DNA of 55,865 bases from DATJPY01 sp035506135 (GCA_035506135.1 DATJPY010000130.1:1-55865); one strand, 5' to 3'; positions 1 to 8,503 are shown, numbered from the stretch's first letter. Translations and numbers: made by a program. The notes: generated by a model from the letters alone, not told the origin.

Positions 1-128
1 CGCAGGTCGGGCGCCGCGTCGCCCTCGCCAATCAGCCGATCGCAGCCGGCCGCGCGCAGTCGCCGCGCCAGCGCGGCCCCGACGAAGTCGCGGTCGCCGG
101 CCACGAAGATGCGCGTCCGCGGCTCCAC
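1..128 (-). CDS. NAD-dependent sugar epimerase/reductase, GDP-L-fucose synthase-like (N-terminal fragment)
   Basis: Only the first 42 codons are in the window; the gene runs off the left edge. From a GTG at 128 the product begins VEPRTRIFVAGDRDFVGAAL, a Rossmann start (GxxxxxG) in the place and style of GDP-L-fucose synthase (Fcl/WcaG: IFVAGHRGMVGSA). The usual H-R-G-M is D-R-D-F here. It follows the heptose kinase gene by 8 bp, so it is the fourth gene of the leftward nucleotide-sugar operon. By analogy with GDP-6-deoxy-heptose pathways it could be the epimerase/reductase acting on a GDP-sugar. That role is inferred from position; the fragment alone shows only the cofactor-binding fold. Confidence 0.6.
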   Translation of the reverse strand, partial: MEPRTRIFVAGDRDFVGAALARRLRAAGCDRLIGEGDAAPDL

Positions 129-136
129 GCCGGTCT

Positions 137-1207
137 CTAGCCGTCCGAGCCGGGCCCGCCGCGCTCCCGGAACACCGGGCGTGGACCGCTCGCGCGCGCG
201 CGCTCCTCGTCGCGGTACTCCGTCTCGGGATCGAAGAAGATGATCTGCGAGCCGCCCGACTCGAAGTGGAAGGGCACGTGGATCAGGCGGTCGAGCGCCC
301 GCTTGATCGCCTCGTGGCGATCGGGGCTCGCGAACAGGAGCAGGAAGCCGCCGCCACCCGCGCCGAGCAGCTTGCCGCCGAGCGCGCCGGCCGCCAGCGC
401 CGCCTGGTAGATGTCGTCCACCTCCTGGTTCGAGACCTCGCGGCTGAGCCCGCGCTTGGCGATCCACGCCTCGTGCAGCAGCTCGCCGAAGGGCGCGAGG
501 TCGCGCTCGCTCTGGAGCGCCGCGAGCGCCTCGTCGACCAGATCCTTCATGATGCGCAGGTGGCGCTTGTTGGCGTCGAGGTTGTCGACGTAGCTGGCGG
601 CCACGTCCGACGCGGTGCGCTTGATCCCGGTGAAGAAGAGCAGCAGGTGCGCGTCGAGCTCGCGCAGCCGCCGCTCCGAGAGCGTGACCGGGCGCAGCGA
701 GATCTCGCCGTTCTCGGAGAAGACGATGTGGTTGAAGCCACCATACGCCGCCGTCATCTGGTCCTGCGAGCCTACGGTCTCGCCCAGGACGCCCTGCTCG
801 ATGTGGATCGCCTCGAGCGCGAGCTGGCGCTTGCTCGGCATCCGACCCATGAGCGCGTAGAGCGCGTGCAGGAGCCCCACGCAGAACGAGGAGCTCGAGC
901 CGATCCCGCTGCGCGCGGGCAGGTCTCCGTCGTGATGGATCTCGGCTCCGCGCTCGAATCGCAGGTGGCGCAGGATCTCGCGCACCGCGGGATGCTTGAT
1001 CTCGTCGATCCCGTGGCAGTCCTCGATCCTCGAGTAGACCACCCGGATGCGGTGCTCGAAGAACGGCGGGAGATGGCGGCAGCTCAGGTAGCAGTACTTG
1101 TCGATCGAGCTGGCCAGCACTGCGCCGCCGTGCTGCCGGTACCAGGCGGGGTAGTCCGTACCCCCTCCGAAGAAGCTGATCCGGTACGGCGTGCGGCTGA
1201 TGATCAC
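137..1207 (-). CDS. hddA: GHMP-family sugar kinase, D-glycero-D-manno-heptose 7-phosphate kinase-like
   Basis: A 356-residue GHMP kinase that would phosphorylate the anomeric position of a sugar phosphate in the cytoplasm. The N-terminus RTPYRISFFGGGTDYPAW (residues 5-22) is typical of HddA-type kinases. The ATP-binding motif PARSGIGSSSS lies at residues 97-107, and a glycine-rich third motif (GALGGKLLGAGGGGF) is near residue 275. Its start overlaps the stop of the nucleotidyltransferase gene by 4 bp, so the two are probably translationally coupled. Kinase followed by guanylyltransferase is the logic of GDP-D-glycero-D-manno-heptose synthesis for LPS or S-layer glycans. The exact sugar (heptose, fucose or another) cannot be fixed from sequence. 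Confidence 0.82.
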   Translation of the reverse strand: MIISRTPYRISFFGGGTDYPAWYRQHGGAVLASSIDKYCYLSCRHLPPFFEHRIRVVYSRIEDCHGIDEIKHPAVREILRHLRFERGAEIHHDGDLPARSGIGSSSSFCVGLLHALYALMGRMPSKRQLALEAIHIEQGVLGETVGSQDQMTAAYGGFNHIVFSENGEISLRPVTLSERRLRELDAHLLLFFTGIKRTASDVAASYVDNLDANKRHLRIMKDLVDEALAALQSERDLAPFGELLHEAWIAKRGLSREVSNQEVDDIYQAALAAGALGGKLLGAGGGGFLLLFASPDRHEAIKRALDRLIHVPFHFESGGSQIIFFDPETEYRDEERARASGPRPVFRERGGPGSDG

Positions 1208-1941
1208 GGCCAGGATCCCCGATCGCCCGCCGCGAAGAAGCGGGACGCGTCAGCATACGATCGGGGGGTCCCAATATCAATGAAGCGGGCGCTACAGCGG
1301 TGGCCGAAGAACCGCTCCCCGACCCAGCCCGGGAACACGTCGCGCTCGAGCGAGAGGGGATGACGCGCCGGGATCGCCTCGATGCGCGCGCGCTCGAGCA
1401 GATAGATACCGGCGTTGATCCAGCCCGATCCGCCCCCCGGTTGCTTCTCCGCGAAGCCGCGGATCGCGTCGTCCGGAGCGAGCTCGACGCGGCCGTAGCG
1501 CGCGGCGTCGTCCACCTCGACGAGCACCAAGGTCGCGAGCGCCTGCCGCCGGCGGTGCGACGCCCAGGCCGACGCGAGATCGGCGTCGCAGAAGCTGTCG
1601 CCGTTCATCACCATCACGGCGTCGCCCGCCAGCAGCGGGAGCGCCCGGCGCAGCGCGCCCGCGGTGCCCAGCGGCTCGGGCTCGCGCGAGTAGCGGAGCT
1701 GCAGCGCGCCGTGCGCGGCGCCGATCGCGCGCTCGACCTGCTCGGCGCCGTAGCCGGTGCAGAGGACCACGTCGCGGAAGCCGAAGCGCGCGATCTGATC
1801 GAGCAGGCGGGTGAGGAACGGGCGCCCGGCCACTTCGGCCACCGCCTTCTGGCGCTCGCCGATGGCGGGGCGAAGCCGGGTGCCCAGCCCGCCGGCCAGG
1901 ACCGCGACCGGGATCCCGGCCAGCGCACGGGTCTCCGTCAC
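1204..1941 (-). CDS. hddC: Sugar-1-phosphate nucleotidyltransferase (HddC/RmlA-like)
   Basis: 245 residues from a GTG that overlaps the upstream epimerase stop (GTGA). The nucleotide-binding loop AVLAGGLGTRLRP is at residues 13-25. A metal-binding Asp sits in MNGDSFCDAD and the sugar-binding GWINAGIYLL motif is present. The normal L-P-K-P after the loop is replaced by RQKAV, so the conserved Pro is missing although a Lys remains. The likely reaction is NTP + sugar-1-P to NDP-sugar, supplying the neighbouring epimerases. Placement directly before an HddA-like kinase favours D-glycero-D-manno-heptose-1-P guanylyltransferase; a mannose-1-P enzyme is the alternative. Confidence 0.78.
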   Translation of the reverse strand: MTETRALAGIPVAVLAGGLGTRLRPAIGERQKAVAEVAGRPFLTRLLDQIARFGFRDVVLCTGYGAEQVERAIGAAHGALQLRYSREPEPLGTAGALRRALPLLAGDAVMVMNGDSFCDADLASAWASHRRRQALATLVLVEVDDAARYGRVELAPDDAIRGFAEKQPGGGSGWINAGIYLLERARIEAIPARHPLSLERDVFPGWVGERFFGHRCSARFIDIGTPRSYADASRFFAAGDRGSWP

Positions 1942-2870
1942 GCGTTCCGGAAGCCGCCGAGCGGCAGCATGCGGTAGGCGCGCACCAGCTCGGCAATCCC
2001 CGCCTCGAGCGAGGCGCGCGCCTCGAAGCCCGCCTCGCGCAGGCGCTGGTTCGACACGATGTAGTCGCGCTTGTCGGGATCGCTGCCGATCTCCGAGAAG
2101 ACCACGTGGAAGCCGGGCACCTGCTCCTTCACCTTGATCGCGAGCTCGCCCTTCGAGAGGTTGGCCGCGTCGAGCCCCGCGTTGTAGGCGCGCCCGACCA
2201 TGCGGGCGGCGTTGCCGAGGCAGTGGAGGAAGCACTCGGCGACGTCGCGGATGTGGATGAAGTTGCGCCGGAAGTCCTTCTCGAACACCACGAGGTAGCC
2301 GTCGGTGACCGCCGCGTGCACGAAGTGGTTGACGAGCAGGTCGAGGCGCATGCGCGGCGAGGTTCCGAACACCGTCGCGAGCCGAAGGCTGATCGCGTTG
2401 GGGCTCGCGAGCACCGCCTCCTCGGCCTGGACCTTGGTGCGCCCGTAGTGCGAGATCGGCTCGAGCGGGGTGTCCTCGGTGCAATGGACGTCGCCCGAAC
2501 GGGTGCCGTAGCCGCTGTTGGTGGTCGGGAAGACCACGAGCTGCGCGGCGCTCCGCAGCCGGAGCAGGAGCTGCACGGCCTCGAGGTTGGTCGAGCGCGC
2601 GAGCCCCGGATCGCGATCGCAGGCGGGCGCGCCGACCACCGCCGCGAGCGGCACGACCGCGTCGGCGTCGCGCAGCAGGCGCCGCAGGAGCGGCTCGTCG
2701 CGCGCGTCGCCGCGCACGAACTCGAAGCGCGGCTCGGCGCAGAGGTGGAGCAGCGACGGTACGCCGTGCGCCAGCGTATCGAGCGCCGTCACGGCGTGGC
2801 CCGACGCCAGCAGGCGCTGGCAGAGCACGCTCCCGAGATAGCCCGCGCCGCCCGTCACCAGCACCCGCAC
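1938..2870 (-). CDS. NAD(P)-dependent nucleotide-sugar epimerase/dehydratase (extended SDR)
   Basis: 310 residues from a GTG. The Rossmann motif VTGGAGYLGS lies at residues 5-14 and the catalytic YxxxK pair is in SHYGRTK near residue 140, so this is an active-looking extended SDR. It is the first gene of the leftward operon epimerase, nucleotidyltransferase, kinase, Fcl-like gene; each start in the first three overlaps the previous stop by 4 bp. No Shine-Dalgarno sequence precedes the GTG, but TATACT lies 8 nt upstream (2879-2884), suggesting a leaderless transcript. The substrate is not determined; a UDP- or GDP-sugar is likely from context. Confidence 0.8.
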   Translation of the reverse strand: MRVLVTGGAGYLGSVLCQRLLASGHAVTALDTLAHGVPSLLHLCAEPRFEFVRGDARDEPLLRRLLRDADAVVPLAAVVGAPACDRDPGLARSTNLEAVQLLLRLRSAAQLVVFPTTNSGYGTRSGDVHCTEDTPLEPISHYGRTKVQAEEAVLASPNAISLRLATVFGTSPRMRLDLLVNHFVHAAVTDGYLVVFEKDFRRNFIHIRDVAECFLHCLGNAARMVGRAYNAGLDAANLSKGELAIKVKEQVPGFHVVFSEIGSDPDKRDYIVSNQRLREAGFEARASLEAGIAELVRAYRMLPLGGFRNA

Positions 2871-2878
2871 GGGCGCCG

Positions 2879-2884
2879 AGTATA
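2879..2884 (-). promoter_or_regulatory. -10 element TATACT, probable leaderless promoter of the nucleotide-sugar operon
   Basis: TATACT on the minus strand lies 8 nt before the GTG at 2870, so transcription should start at or within a base or two of the start codon. It sits in the 22-bp gap after cofH, which separates the two operons. No convincing -35 hexamer is seen at 17 bp. Confidence 0.5.
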
Positions 2885-2892
2885 GGCGCGGT

Positions 2893-4143
2893 TCAGCCCG
2901 CAGCCCCCTCGACGCGCAGCGGCGCGCGGCGCTCGGCGCCCTTGCGCCAGCGCGCCGGGCCGGACAGGTCGCGGCGATGCGCGGGCTCGAGCGAGGGCGG
3001 GTCGAGCGCGGGATCTTCGAACACGCGCAGGATCGCGTAGGTGGTGCTGCGCTCGGCGGGCGTCCGTCCCATCTCCCGGATCAGCCGCCGCATCTCCTCG
3101 GGCGGCAGGTTCTCCCCGTGGTCGGCGCCCGACTCGCGGCTGATCGACTCCTCCATCAGCGTGCCGCCGAAGTCGTTGGCGCCGGCGAGGAGCGCGAGCT
3201 GGGCGAGCTTGGTGCCCATCTTCACCCAGGACATCTGCACGTTCGTGATCCACGGCCGCAGGAAGAGCCGCGCGACCGCGACGAGTCGGACGTCCTCGGG
3301 CGCGGAGGACCCCGGGCGCGCGCCGAGCTGGTTGAAGAGCCGGTTCTTCTCGTGGATGAAGCCGAGCGGCACGAACTCGGTGAAGCCCCCCGTCTCCTCC
3401 TGGATCTCGCGGATCAGCGCGAGGTGGCTGGCGACGTGCCGCGGCTGCTCGATGTGCCCGTACATCACCGTCGCGGTCGAGCGCAGGCCGATGCGATGAG
3501 CGGCCTTCACGATCTCGACCCAGCGCGCGGTCTTGAGCTTGTGCGGCTCGATCACCCGGCGGACCTCGTCGTCCAGGATCTCGGCCGCGGTGCCGGGGAT
3601 GGTCCCGAGGCCCGCCTCCTTGAGCCAGATCAGGTAGTCCTCGAGCGCCATCCCGCTCTGCCGGTGCCCGTGATCGATCTCCTCGGGTGAGAAGGCGTGG
3701 ATGTGGACGTTCGGGAACTCGGCCTTGAGCGCGATCAGGATCTCGCGGTAGTGGGTGTGATCCTTGTTCGGATGGATGCCGCCCTGGATGCAGAACTCGG
3801 TCGCCCCGCGCGCGACCGCGTCGCGGCCCTTCTCGACGAGCTTCTCCATCGGATGGTCGTAGGCGTCCGCGTCGTCCTTGTGCCGCGAGAAGCCGCAGTA
3901 GCTGCACCCGACGTAGCAGACGTTGGTGAAGTTCATGTTCCGGCAGACGACGTAGGTCACGAGGTCGCCCTTGTCGTCGCGGCGCGCCACGTCGGCGGCG
4001 GTCATCAGGGCCAGCAGGTCGGCGCCCTGCGCGGTGAGCAGCGCCACGCCGTCGTCGACCGAGAGCCGATCACCGGCCAGCGAGCGCGCGAGCACGTCGG
4101 CCACGGGGCGGCTCACGCCCGAGAGCAGTCGGTCGAGACTCAT
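2893..4143 (-). CDS. cofH: FO synthase subunit 2 (radical SAM, CofH)
   Basis: 416 residues. CofH joins tyrosine to the 5-amino-6-ribitylaminouracil skeleton by radical chemistry, making the intermediate that CofG closes to FO, the deazaflavin core of coenzyme F420. The radical-SAM cluster motif Cx3Cx2C is CYVGCSYC at residues 76-83, preceded by the family sequence CRNMNFTNV. The following GATEFCIQGGIHPNKD block is typical of CofH and the related MqnE/MqnC enzymes. The ATG overlaps the cofG stop (4140-4143). Direct linkage to cofG makes CofH much more likely than a menaquinone (Mqn) enzyme. No fbiA/B or cofC/D/E genes are visible in the window. Confidence 0.92.
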   Translation of the reverse strand: MSLDRLLSGVSRPVADVLARSLAGDRLSVDDGVALLTAQGADLLALMTAADVARRDDKGDLVTYVVCRNMNFTNVCYVGCSYCGFSRHKDDADAYDHPMEKLVEKGRDAVARGATEFCIQGGIHPNKDHTHYREILIALKAEFPNVHIHAFSPEEIDHGHRQSGMALEDYLIWLKEAGLGTIPGTAAEILDDEVRRVIEPHKLKTARWVEIVKAAHRIGLRSTATVMYGHIEQPRHVASHLALIREIQEETGGFTEFVPLGFIHEKNRLFNQLGARPGSSAPEDVRLVAVARLFLRPWITNVQMSWVKMGTKLAQLALLAGANDFGGTLMEESISRESGADHGENLPPEEMRRLIREMGRTPAERSTTYAILRVFEDPALDPPSLEPAHRRDLSGPARWRKGAERRAPLRVEGAAG

Positions 4144-5375
4144 GCGGCCTCCTCCGCTTCGCGCTGGCGAGGCAGCGCGTAGCCTTCCCGGTCGGCGAGG
4201 GCCAGGGCGCGCGCGTGCAGCGACGGCTCGAAGAGCTCGGGCCGTCCCAGCAGGTGCTCGGGATACGCCGGGAGCCGCTCGCGCAGCACCGAGCCCGCCG
4301 CCTCGGTGCGCCGGCGCAGCGCCGCGAGCGCCGGCCACGGCGCCTCGGGATTGATGAAGTCGATGCTCACGGGCGAGACGCCGCCGAGGTCGTCGATGCC
4401 GGCGCGCAGCAGCCGCTCGAGCAGCTCCCCGCTCGCCAGGTTGGGAGGCGCCTGCACGTGGACGGCGGGCCCGAGCACGAGCCGCGCGAGCGCGACCCAC
4501 GCCACCACGTCGTCGTCGGCGGGGCTCGCGATTCCACGCATCTTGGTGTCGGTCTTGGGATGGAACGGCTGCAGGATCGCCTCCTGGATGTGGCCGTACC
4601 GGTCGGCGAGCGCGCGGATCGCGAAGAGCGTGTCGACGCGCTCGTCCGCGGTCTCCCCGATCCCGAGGAGGAGCCCCGTCGTGAACGGGATGCCGAGCTC
4701 GCCCGCCTCGCGGTGCATGCGCAGGCGGAGCTCGGGATGCTTGTCGGGCGCGGCGTGGTGCGCGCCGCCGCGCTGCAAGAGGCGCTCGCTCACGGTCTCG
4801 AGCATGAGGCCCATCGAGGCGTTCCAGGGCCGCAGCGCCGCCATCTGCGCCTGGGTGAGCAGTCCGGCGTTGGTGTGCGGGAGCATCCCGTGCTCGACGG
4901 CGACGCGGCACGCCTCGACCAGATACTCCGCGGTGGTGGCGTGCCCCTGCGCCGCGAGCCACGTCCGGTAGCTCGGAAACGCCAGCTCGGGCTTGTCGCC
5001 GAGGCAGAAGAGCGCCTCGATGCAGCCGGCGCGCCGCGCGCTGTCGCAGACCGCGGCGACCTCGTCGAGCGTGTAGGTCTTCGCGCCCGGATCACCCGGC
5101 CGCTTTGCGAAGGTGCAGTAGCTGCAGCGGTCGCGGCAGAGGTTGGTGAGCGGCAGGAAGACGTTGCGCGACACGCTGACGACGTCGCCGAGCCAGCGCC
5201 GCTTCGCCTCCGCCGCGACCTCCGCGACCGCGGCGACGAGCCTCGCGTCGGCGGCGAGCTGACGTCCGAGGCGCAGCGCGGGCGACCGCTCGAGCCGCCC
5301 GGCCTCCATCGCGTCGCGCGCGAGTCGCTCCGCCTCGCCGGGCGAGAGCGGGGCGTCGGCCGGAGGTTCGCTCAC
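4140..5375 (-). CDS. cofG: FO synthase subunit 1 (radical SAM, CofG)
   Basis: 411 residues. CofG catalyses the second radical step, cyclising the CofH product to 7,8-didemethyl-8-hydroxy-5-deazariboflavin. The radical-SAM motif is CRDRCSYC (C80, C84, C87), followed by TFAKRPGDPGAKTYTLDEV, which is characteristic. A GLLLGIGET motif and a HIQEAILQPFHPK block follow, as in archaeal and actinobacterial CofG. Here CofG and CofH are separate genes, unlike the fused actinobacterial FbiC. The start is a GTG with GAGGA 6 nt upstream. cofG precedes cofH in the operon with a 4-bp overlap. The 87-bp gap to the reductase gene upstream holds no obvious structure. Confidence 0.93.
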   Translation of the reverse strand: MSEPPADAPLSPGEAERLARDAMEAGRLERSPALRLGRQLAADARLVAAVAEVAAEAKRRWLGDVVSVSRNVFLPLTNLCRDRCSYCTFAKRPGDPGAKTYTLDEVAAVCDSARRAGCIEALFCLGDKPELAFPSYRTWLAAQGHATTAEYLVEACRVAVEHGMLPHTNAGLLTQAQMAALRPWNASMGLMLETVSERLLQRGGAHHAAPDKHPELRLRMHREAGELGIPFTTGLLLGIGETADERVDTLFAIRALADRYGHIQEAILQPFHPKTDTKMRGIASPADDDVVAWVALARLVLGPAVHVQAPPNLASGELLERLLRAGIDDLGGVSPVSIDFINPEAPWPALAALRRRTEAAGSVLRERLPAYPEHLLGRPELFEPSLHARALALADREGYALPRQREAEEAA

Positions 5376-5462
5376 GAGGGGTCCTCGAGTGGGGCGCGAA
5401 GACTGACGGTAGCACGCCGGCCCGCGTCCCCGGCCCGCGCTGGCGATCGCTCGGACGCCGGC

Positions 5463-7223
5463 TCAGCCCGCGCCCTCGATCCCGATCCACTCGCGCAGCG
5501 CCTCCGGGTCGGCCTCCCAGAGCCAGTCGCCCGCCGAGACGCCCGCCGGCGCGCGCTCGCGGATGGCGCGCAGCAGCCCCGAGAGCGCCGGGATCATCTG
5601 CTCCTCGCCGATCCGCGCGTAGAGCACCTTGCCGATGCGCGACCCGGTCCGCGAGCCGCCGATCAGGATCACGTGGTCGTTCTTCCCGTAGCCGAAGATG
5701 CCGATCTCGGCCGAGGGCGGGCGGGCGCAGTGGTTGGGGCAGCCGGTCATGCGGATCTCGACGTCGACGTCGCCGAGGCCGGCCGCGTCGAGGGCGTCGA
5801 TGTAGTGCGGCAGCGCGTGCTCGGCGTGGGTCATGGCGAGGCCGCAGGTGGGGAGCGCGGGGCACGCCATCGCGAGCCGGCGCACCGACGAGAGGCTCTC
5901 GGGCCGGGGCACCCCGTGGCCGTCGAGGATGCGCAGCAGCGCGTCGCGATCGCGCACCCCGGTGAGCAGCAGATCCTGGTGCGGCGTGAAGCGAACGCGG
6001 AGCGCGAGCGCCTCGATCGCGGCGCGCACGCCCTTGCGCGCCTCGGGCCGGAGCCTGCCGTTCTCGACCGAGATGCCGTAGGAGCCGCTGCCGTCCCGCG
6101 CGGCGTGCCAGCCGAGGAAGAGCAGGCCCGGCGGCAGGGGCTGCGGCGCCGCGTCCTCGAGATCGATGCGGAAGCGCTCGCGCAGCGCGCGCCGAACCGC
6201 GTCGAGCCCGAGCCGCCGGAGGGTGTACTTCCAGCGCGCGAGCTTGCGGTCCTTGCGCTCGCCGTGCTCCTTCTGGAGCGTGGCGATCGCGCGCACCGCG
6301 GCGACGACCTGCGCGCGGCGGATCCGGCCGAGGTACAGGCCGAGCAGCGGCGCGGTGGCCGCGTTGTTGTGCGTCTGTCCGAGCCCACCGCCCGACCACA
6401 GGTCCCAGCGCTCACCGCCGTCCGAGCCGCCGTCGCGCAGCGGCAGCAGGCCGACGTCCTGCGTGCGGAGGTCGATCGAGTTGTCGTCCGCGTGCGCGAG
6501 CCCGACCTTGAACTTGCGCGGCAGGTACTGCGGGCCGTACAGCGGCTCGTCGTCGTTGAGCGGCGCCACGCTGCGGCCTTCCGCGTCGGACAGGAAGACC
6601 TGGAAGTACGACGAGCTGCGCGGCGCCAGCTCGCTCGCGATCTCCTGGGCCAGCTCGCGCGCCCGCGGGTCCGGCCCGAACAGGCCGTCGGCGGGTGAGG
6701 TCATCACGTTGCGGTTCACGTCGCCGCAGGCGCCGAGCGTGGCCTCCTCGCGGTAGCCGCGGTTCAGCTCCCGCACGAGGGGCGCCAGCTCGGGGCCGTA
6801 GACGTGGTGGAACTGCACGCCCTGGCGCGACGTGATCCGCAGCGTGCCGTCGGCGGAGCGCTCCGCAGCGTCGTCGAGCGCGGCCCACTGCCGCGCGGTC
6901 AGCTCGCCACCGGCCGGGCACTTGATGCGCACCATGAAGATCTGGTCGCCGCTCTTGCGGCCGCGCTCTCCGCGCTCCTGCTGCCGGTAGATGCCGAAGA
7001 ACTTGGAGAGCTCCTTGGCCTCGTTGCCGATGGTGTCGCGCTCGCCGCGGGAGAGGGCATCGATCTCCGTCGCGAAGGAGTGCTGCCCCGAGCCGTCGCC
7101 CACGAAGAAGAGCCCCCGGCTCGAGGCCTTGATGCGCTCGTTCTTCGACATCTCGGAGAGCTCGGAGTCCGCGAGCGTCACCGGCGGCTTGTCGGGCGGC
7201 GTCCAGTCCGGCGTATCGGACAT
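5463..7223 (-). CDS. Siroheme/[4Fe-4S] nitrite/sulfite reductase hemoprotein
   Basis: 586 residues with the two ferredoxin-like half domains and siroheme domains of the family. The cluster/siroheme cysteines are Cx5C (CPALPTC, C454 and C460) and Cx3C (CPNHC, C495 and C499). Substrate-side arginine-rich motifs such as LRITSRQGVQFHHV are present. The enzyme performs a six-electron reduction of sulfite to sulfide or nitrite to ammonia in the cytoplasm. The N-terminus (KNERIKASSRGLFFVGDG) resembles CysI-type and ferredoxin-dependent sulfite reductases. No flavoprotein CysJ partner is present nearby, so the electron donor is unknown. It starts 2 bp after the stop of the ferritin-like gene, giving a two-gene operon. 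Confidence 0.88.
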   Translation of the reverse strand: MSDTPDWTPPDKPPVTLADSELSEMSKNERIKASSRGLFFVGDGSGQHSFATEIDALSRGERDTIGNEAKELSKFFGIYRQQERGERGRKSGDQIFMVRIKCPAGGELTARQWAALDDAAERSADGTLRITSRQGVQFHHVYGPELAPLVRELNRGYREEATLGACGDVNRNVMTSPADGLFGPDPRARELAQEIASELAPRSSSYFQVFLSDAEGRSVAPLNDDEPLYGPQYLPRKFKVGLAHADDNSIDLRTQDVGLLPLRDGGSDGGERWDLWSGGGLGQTHNNAATAPLLGLYLGRIRRAQVVAAVRAIATLQKEHGERKDRKLARWKYTLRRLGLDAVRRALRERFRIDLEDAAPQPLPPGLLFLGWHAARDGSGSYGISVENGRLRPEARKGVRAAIEALALRVRFTPHQDLLLTGVRDRDALLRILDGHGVPRPESLSSVRRLAMACPALPTCGLAMTHAEHALPHYIDALDAAGLGDVDVEIRMTGCPNHCARPPSAEIGIFGYGKNDHVILIGGSRTGSRIGKVLYARIGEEQMIPALSGLLRAIRERAPAGVSAGDWLWEADPEALREWIGIEGAG

Positions 7224-7225
7224 GG

Positions 7226-7822
7226 CTACGTCTCGGCGAGCCGCCGCTCGGCCGCCTCGAGCTCGATCATCACGGCCCGATCGATCTCGCGGTAGCGATC
7301 GATCGCGCGCTCGGCGCGCTCGGCGTCCCCGTCGCGCCCGGCCAGCTCGCGCGCCTTGCGCCGCATCCAATCGACGTGCCAGCCCTCGTCCTCCGTCACC
7401 GCCGTCAGCACCTCGAGCGTGTGCGAGGAGATGCCGGGGCGCCGCATGTGCTCGGTGTAGCGGCGCAGCGCTCGCTGCTCGACCACCACGGTGAGCGCGA
7501 ACAGGTCGACCAGCGTGCGCGGCACGCCGGCGCGCTTGCCGATGCGGACCTGATAGCCGTCTAGGATCGGGACCGGACGCGCGCCGAGCCGCTGGATCAG
7601 CTCGGTCCACAGCCACGCGTGTCGCACCTCGTCCGCGAGATGCTCGGTGAGCCGCACCTGCGACTCGGGATCGTCGACGACGCGCAGCAGGCGGAACAGG
7701 AGATTCGCGCCGCGCAGCTCGGCGTCGCGGTAGTACGAGTAGACCAGGATCTCCCGCTCGATCGGGCTCAGCCGGGCCAGCTGCTCGGACGCGGCGTCGA
7801 GCGATTCGATCGGGTTCGACAC
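7226..7822 (-). CDS. Ferritin-like di-iron domain protein
   Basis: 198 residues, largely helical, with repeated acidic/His motifs expected of a four-helix di-iron bundle: RDAELRGANL, DEVRHAW and EDEGWHVDW. These give Glu-x2-His pairs spaced as in ferritin-like oxygenases and rubrerythrin-type proteins. GTG at 7822 is chosen because GGAGAGGGAG lies about 7 nt upstream. An in-frame ATG at 7861 would add 13 residues, but a TATGCT -10 element (about 7865-7870) lies too close to it. Co-transcription with the nitrite/sulfite reductase suggests a redox or iron-handling partner. The specific reaction is unknown. Confidence 0.7.
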   Translation of the reverse strand: MSNPIESLDAASEQLARLSPIEREILVYSYYRDAELRGANLLFRLLRVVDDPESQVRLTEHLADEVRHAWLWTELIQRLGARPVPILDGYQVRIGKRAGVPRTLVDLFALTVVVEQRALRRYTEHMRRPGISSHTLEVLTAVTEDEGWHVDWMRRKARELAGRDGDAERAERAIDRYREIDRAVMIELEAAERRLAET

Positions 7823-7943
7823 GCCGGGCTCCCTCTCCGAAGCCCCTTGGGGGGCGGCCATCCGAGCATAACACCCCGACCCCGATCCGGGGGGGCGAAG
7901 CGCGCGGCGGAGGCCGAACGGTAGACCGGTGGTCACCCGGCCG

Positions 7944-8321
7944 TCAGCGCCCCTCGTCGCGGCGGCGCCGGATCCGGATCCCGGCGTGCTCGAGCACCCC
8001 CGCGATCGGCTTCGGCTTGCGGACGGTCACGGTCACGGCGAGCGCCTCGAACTTCTCGAGCACGGCGGCGGCGATCCGCTCTCCCAACGCCTCGACCAGC
8101 TTGTGCTCCTGGTTCGCCGCCACGTCCTCGACCACCTCGAAGATCCGCTTGTAGTGCAGGGTCTGCCCGATGCGATCGGTGCGCCCGGCCGGGCGCAGGT
8201 CGAACTCGACCTCGAGGTCGAGGAGCACCGGGCGCCGCATGCGCCGCTCGGCGGCCGTCACGCCCAGGGCGGCGGGCACCTGGATGCCTTCGAGGAGGAT
8301 CGCGTCGGGCCGGTCGACCAC
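7944..8321 (-). CDS. folB: Dihydroneopterin aldolase (FolB)
   Basis: 125 residues, the normal FolB length. Family features include an early catalytic Glu in AILLEGIQVPAALGV followed by TAAERRMRRPVLLDLEVE, the LHYKRIFEVVED segment with the conserved Tyr, and the C-terminal VTVRKPKPI motif with the catalytic Lys. It cleaves 7,8-dihydroneopterin to 6-hydroxymethyl-dihydropterin in folate synthesis. The GTG start has GGAGG 8 nt upstream. No other folate genes lie next to it. It is divergent from the aminotransferase operon across 189 bp. Confidence 0.92.
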   Translation of the reverse strand: MVDRPDAILLEGIQVPAALGVTAAERRMRRPVLLDLEVEFDLRPAGRTDRIGQTLHYKRIFEVVEDVAANQEHKLVEALGERIAAAVLEKFEALAVTVTVRKPKPIAGVLEHAGIRIRRRRDEGR

Positions 8322-8474
8322 CTGTCCTAGCCTCCGATCTGGCTCGTGGTCCGCTCGGGCTTCACGAAGCGTCGGTCACGGAGATGTGAACGCTCTCGAT
8401 GCAGCACCCGAAGCGATCCTCGCGCGCGGCGCCGCAGGACCGGGGGCCGCCACGCGGCGCAGGGTAGCCCAGGG

Positions 8475-8503
8475 TTGACGGCGACCCCGCGACGCTCGAA
8501 CCT
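8475..8503 (+). promoter_or_regulatory. Putative promoter (TTGACG-N17-GAACCT) for the aminotransferase operon
   Basis: A good -35 (TTGACG, 8475-8480) is 17 bp from a weak -10 (GAACCT, 8498-8503), which ends 7 nt before the ATG. There is no clear ribosome-binding site, so the message may be leaderless. The weak -10 limits confidence. The rest of the divergent region (8322-8474) shows nothing further. Confidence 0.4.

Noticed and set aside
4215..6698. Very long open frame (over 800 codons) on the plus strand opposite cofG and the nitrite/sulfite reductase.
   Set aside because: Its composition is the Arg/Ala/Glu-rich pattern expected of antisense frames in GC-rich DNA, and the opposite strand carries well-conserved enzymes. 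Similar frames opposite dinG (22761-24290) and the regulators (46853-50128) were rejected for the same reason.
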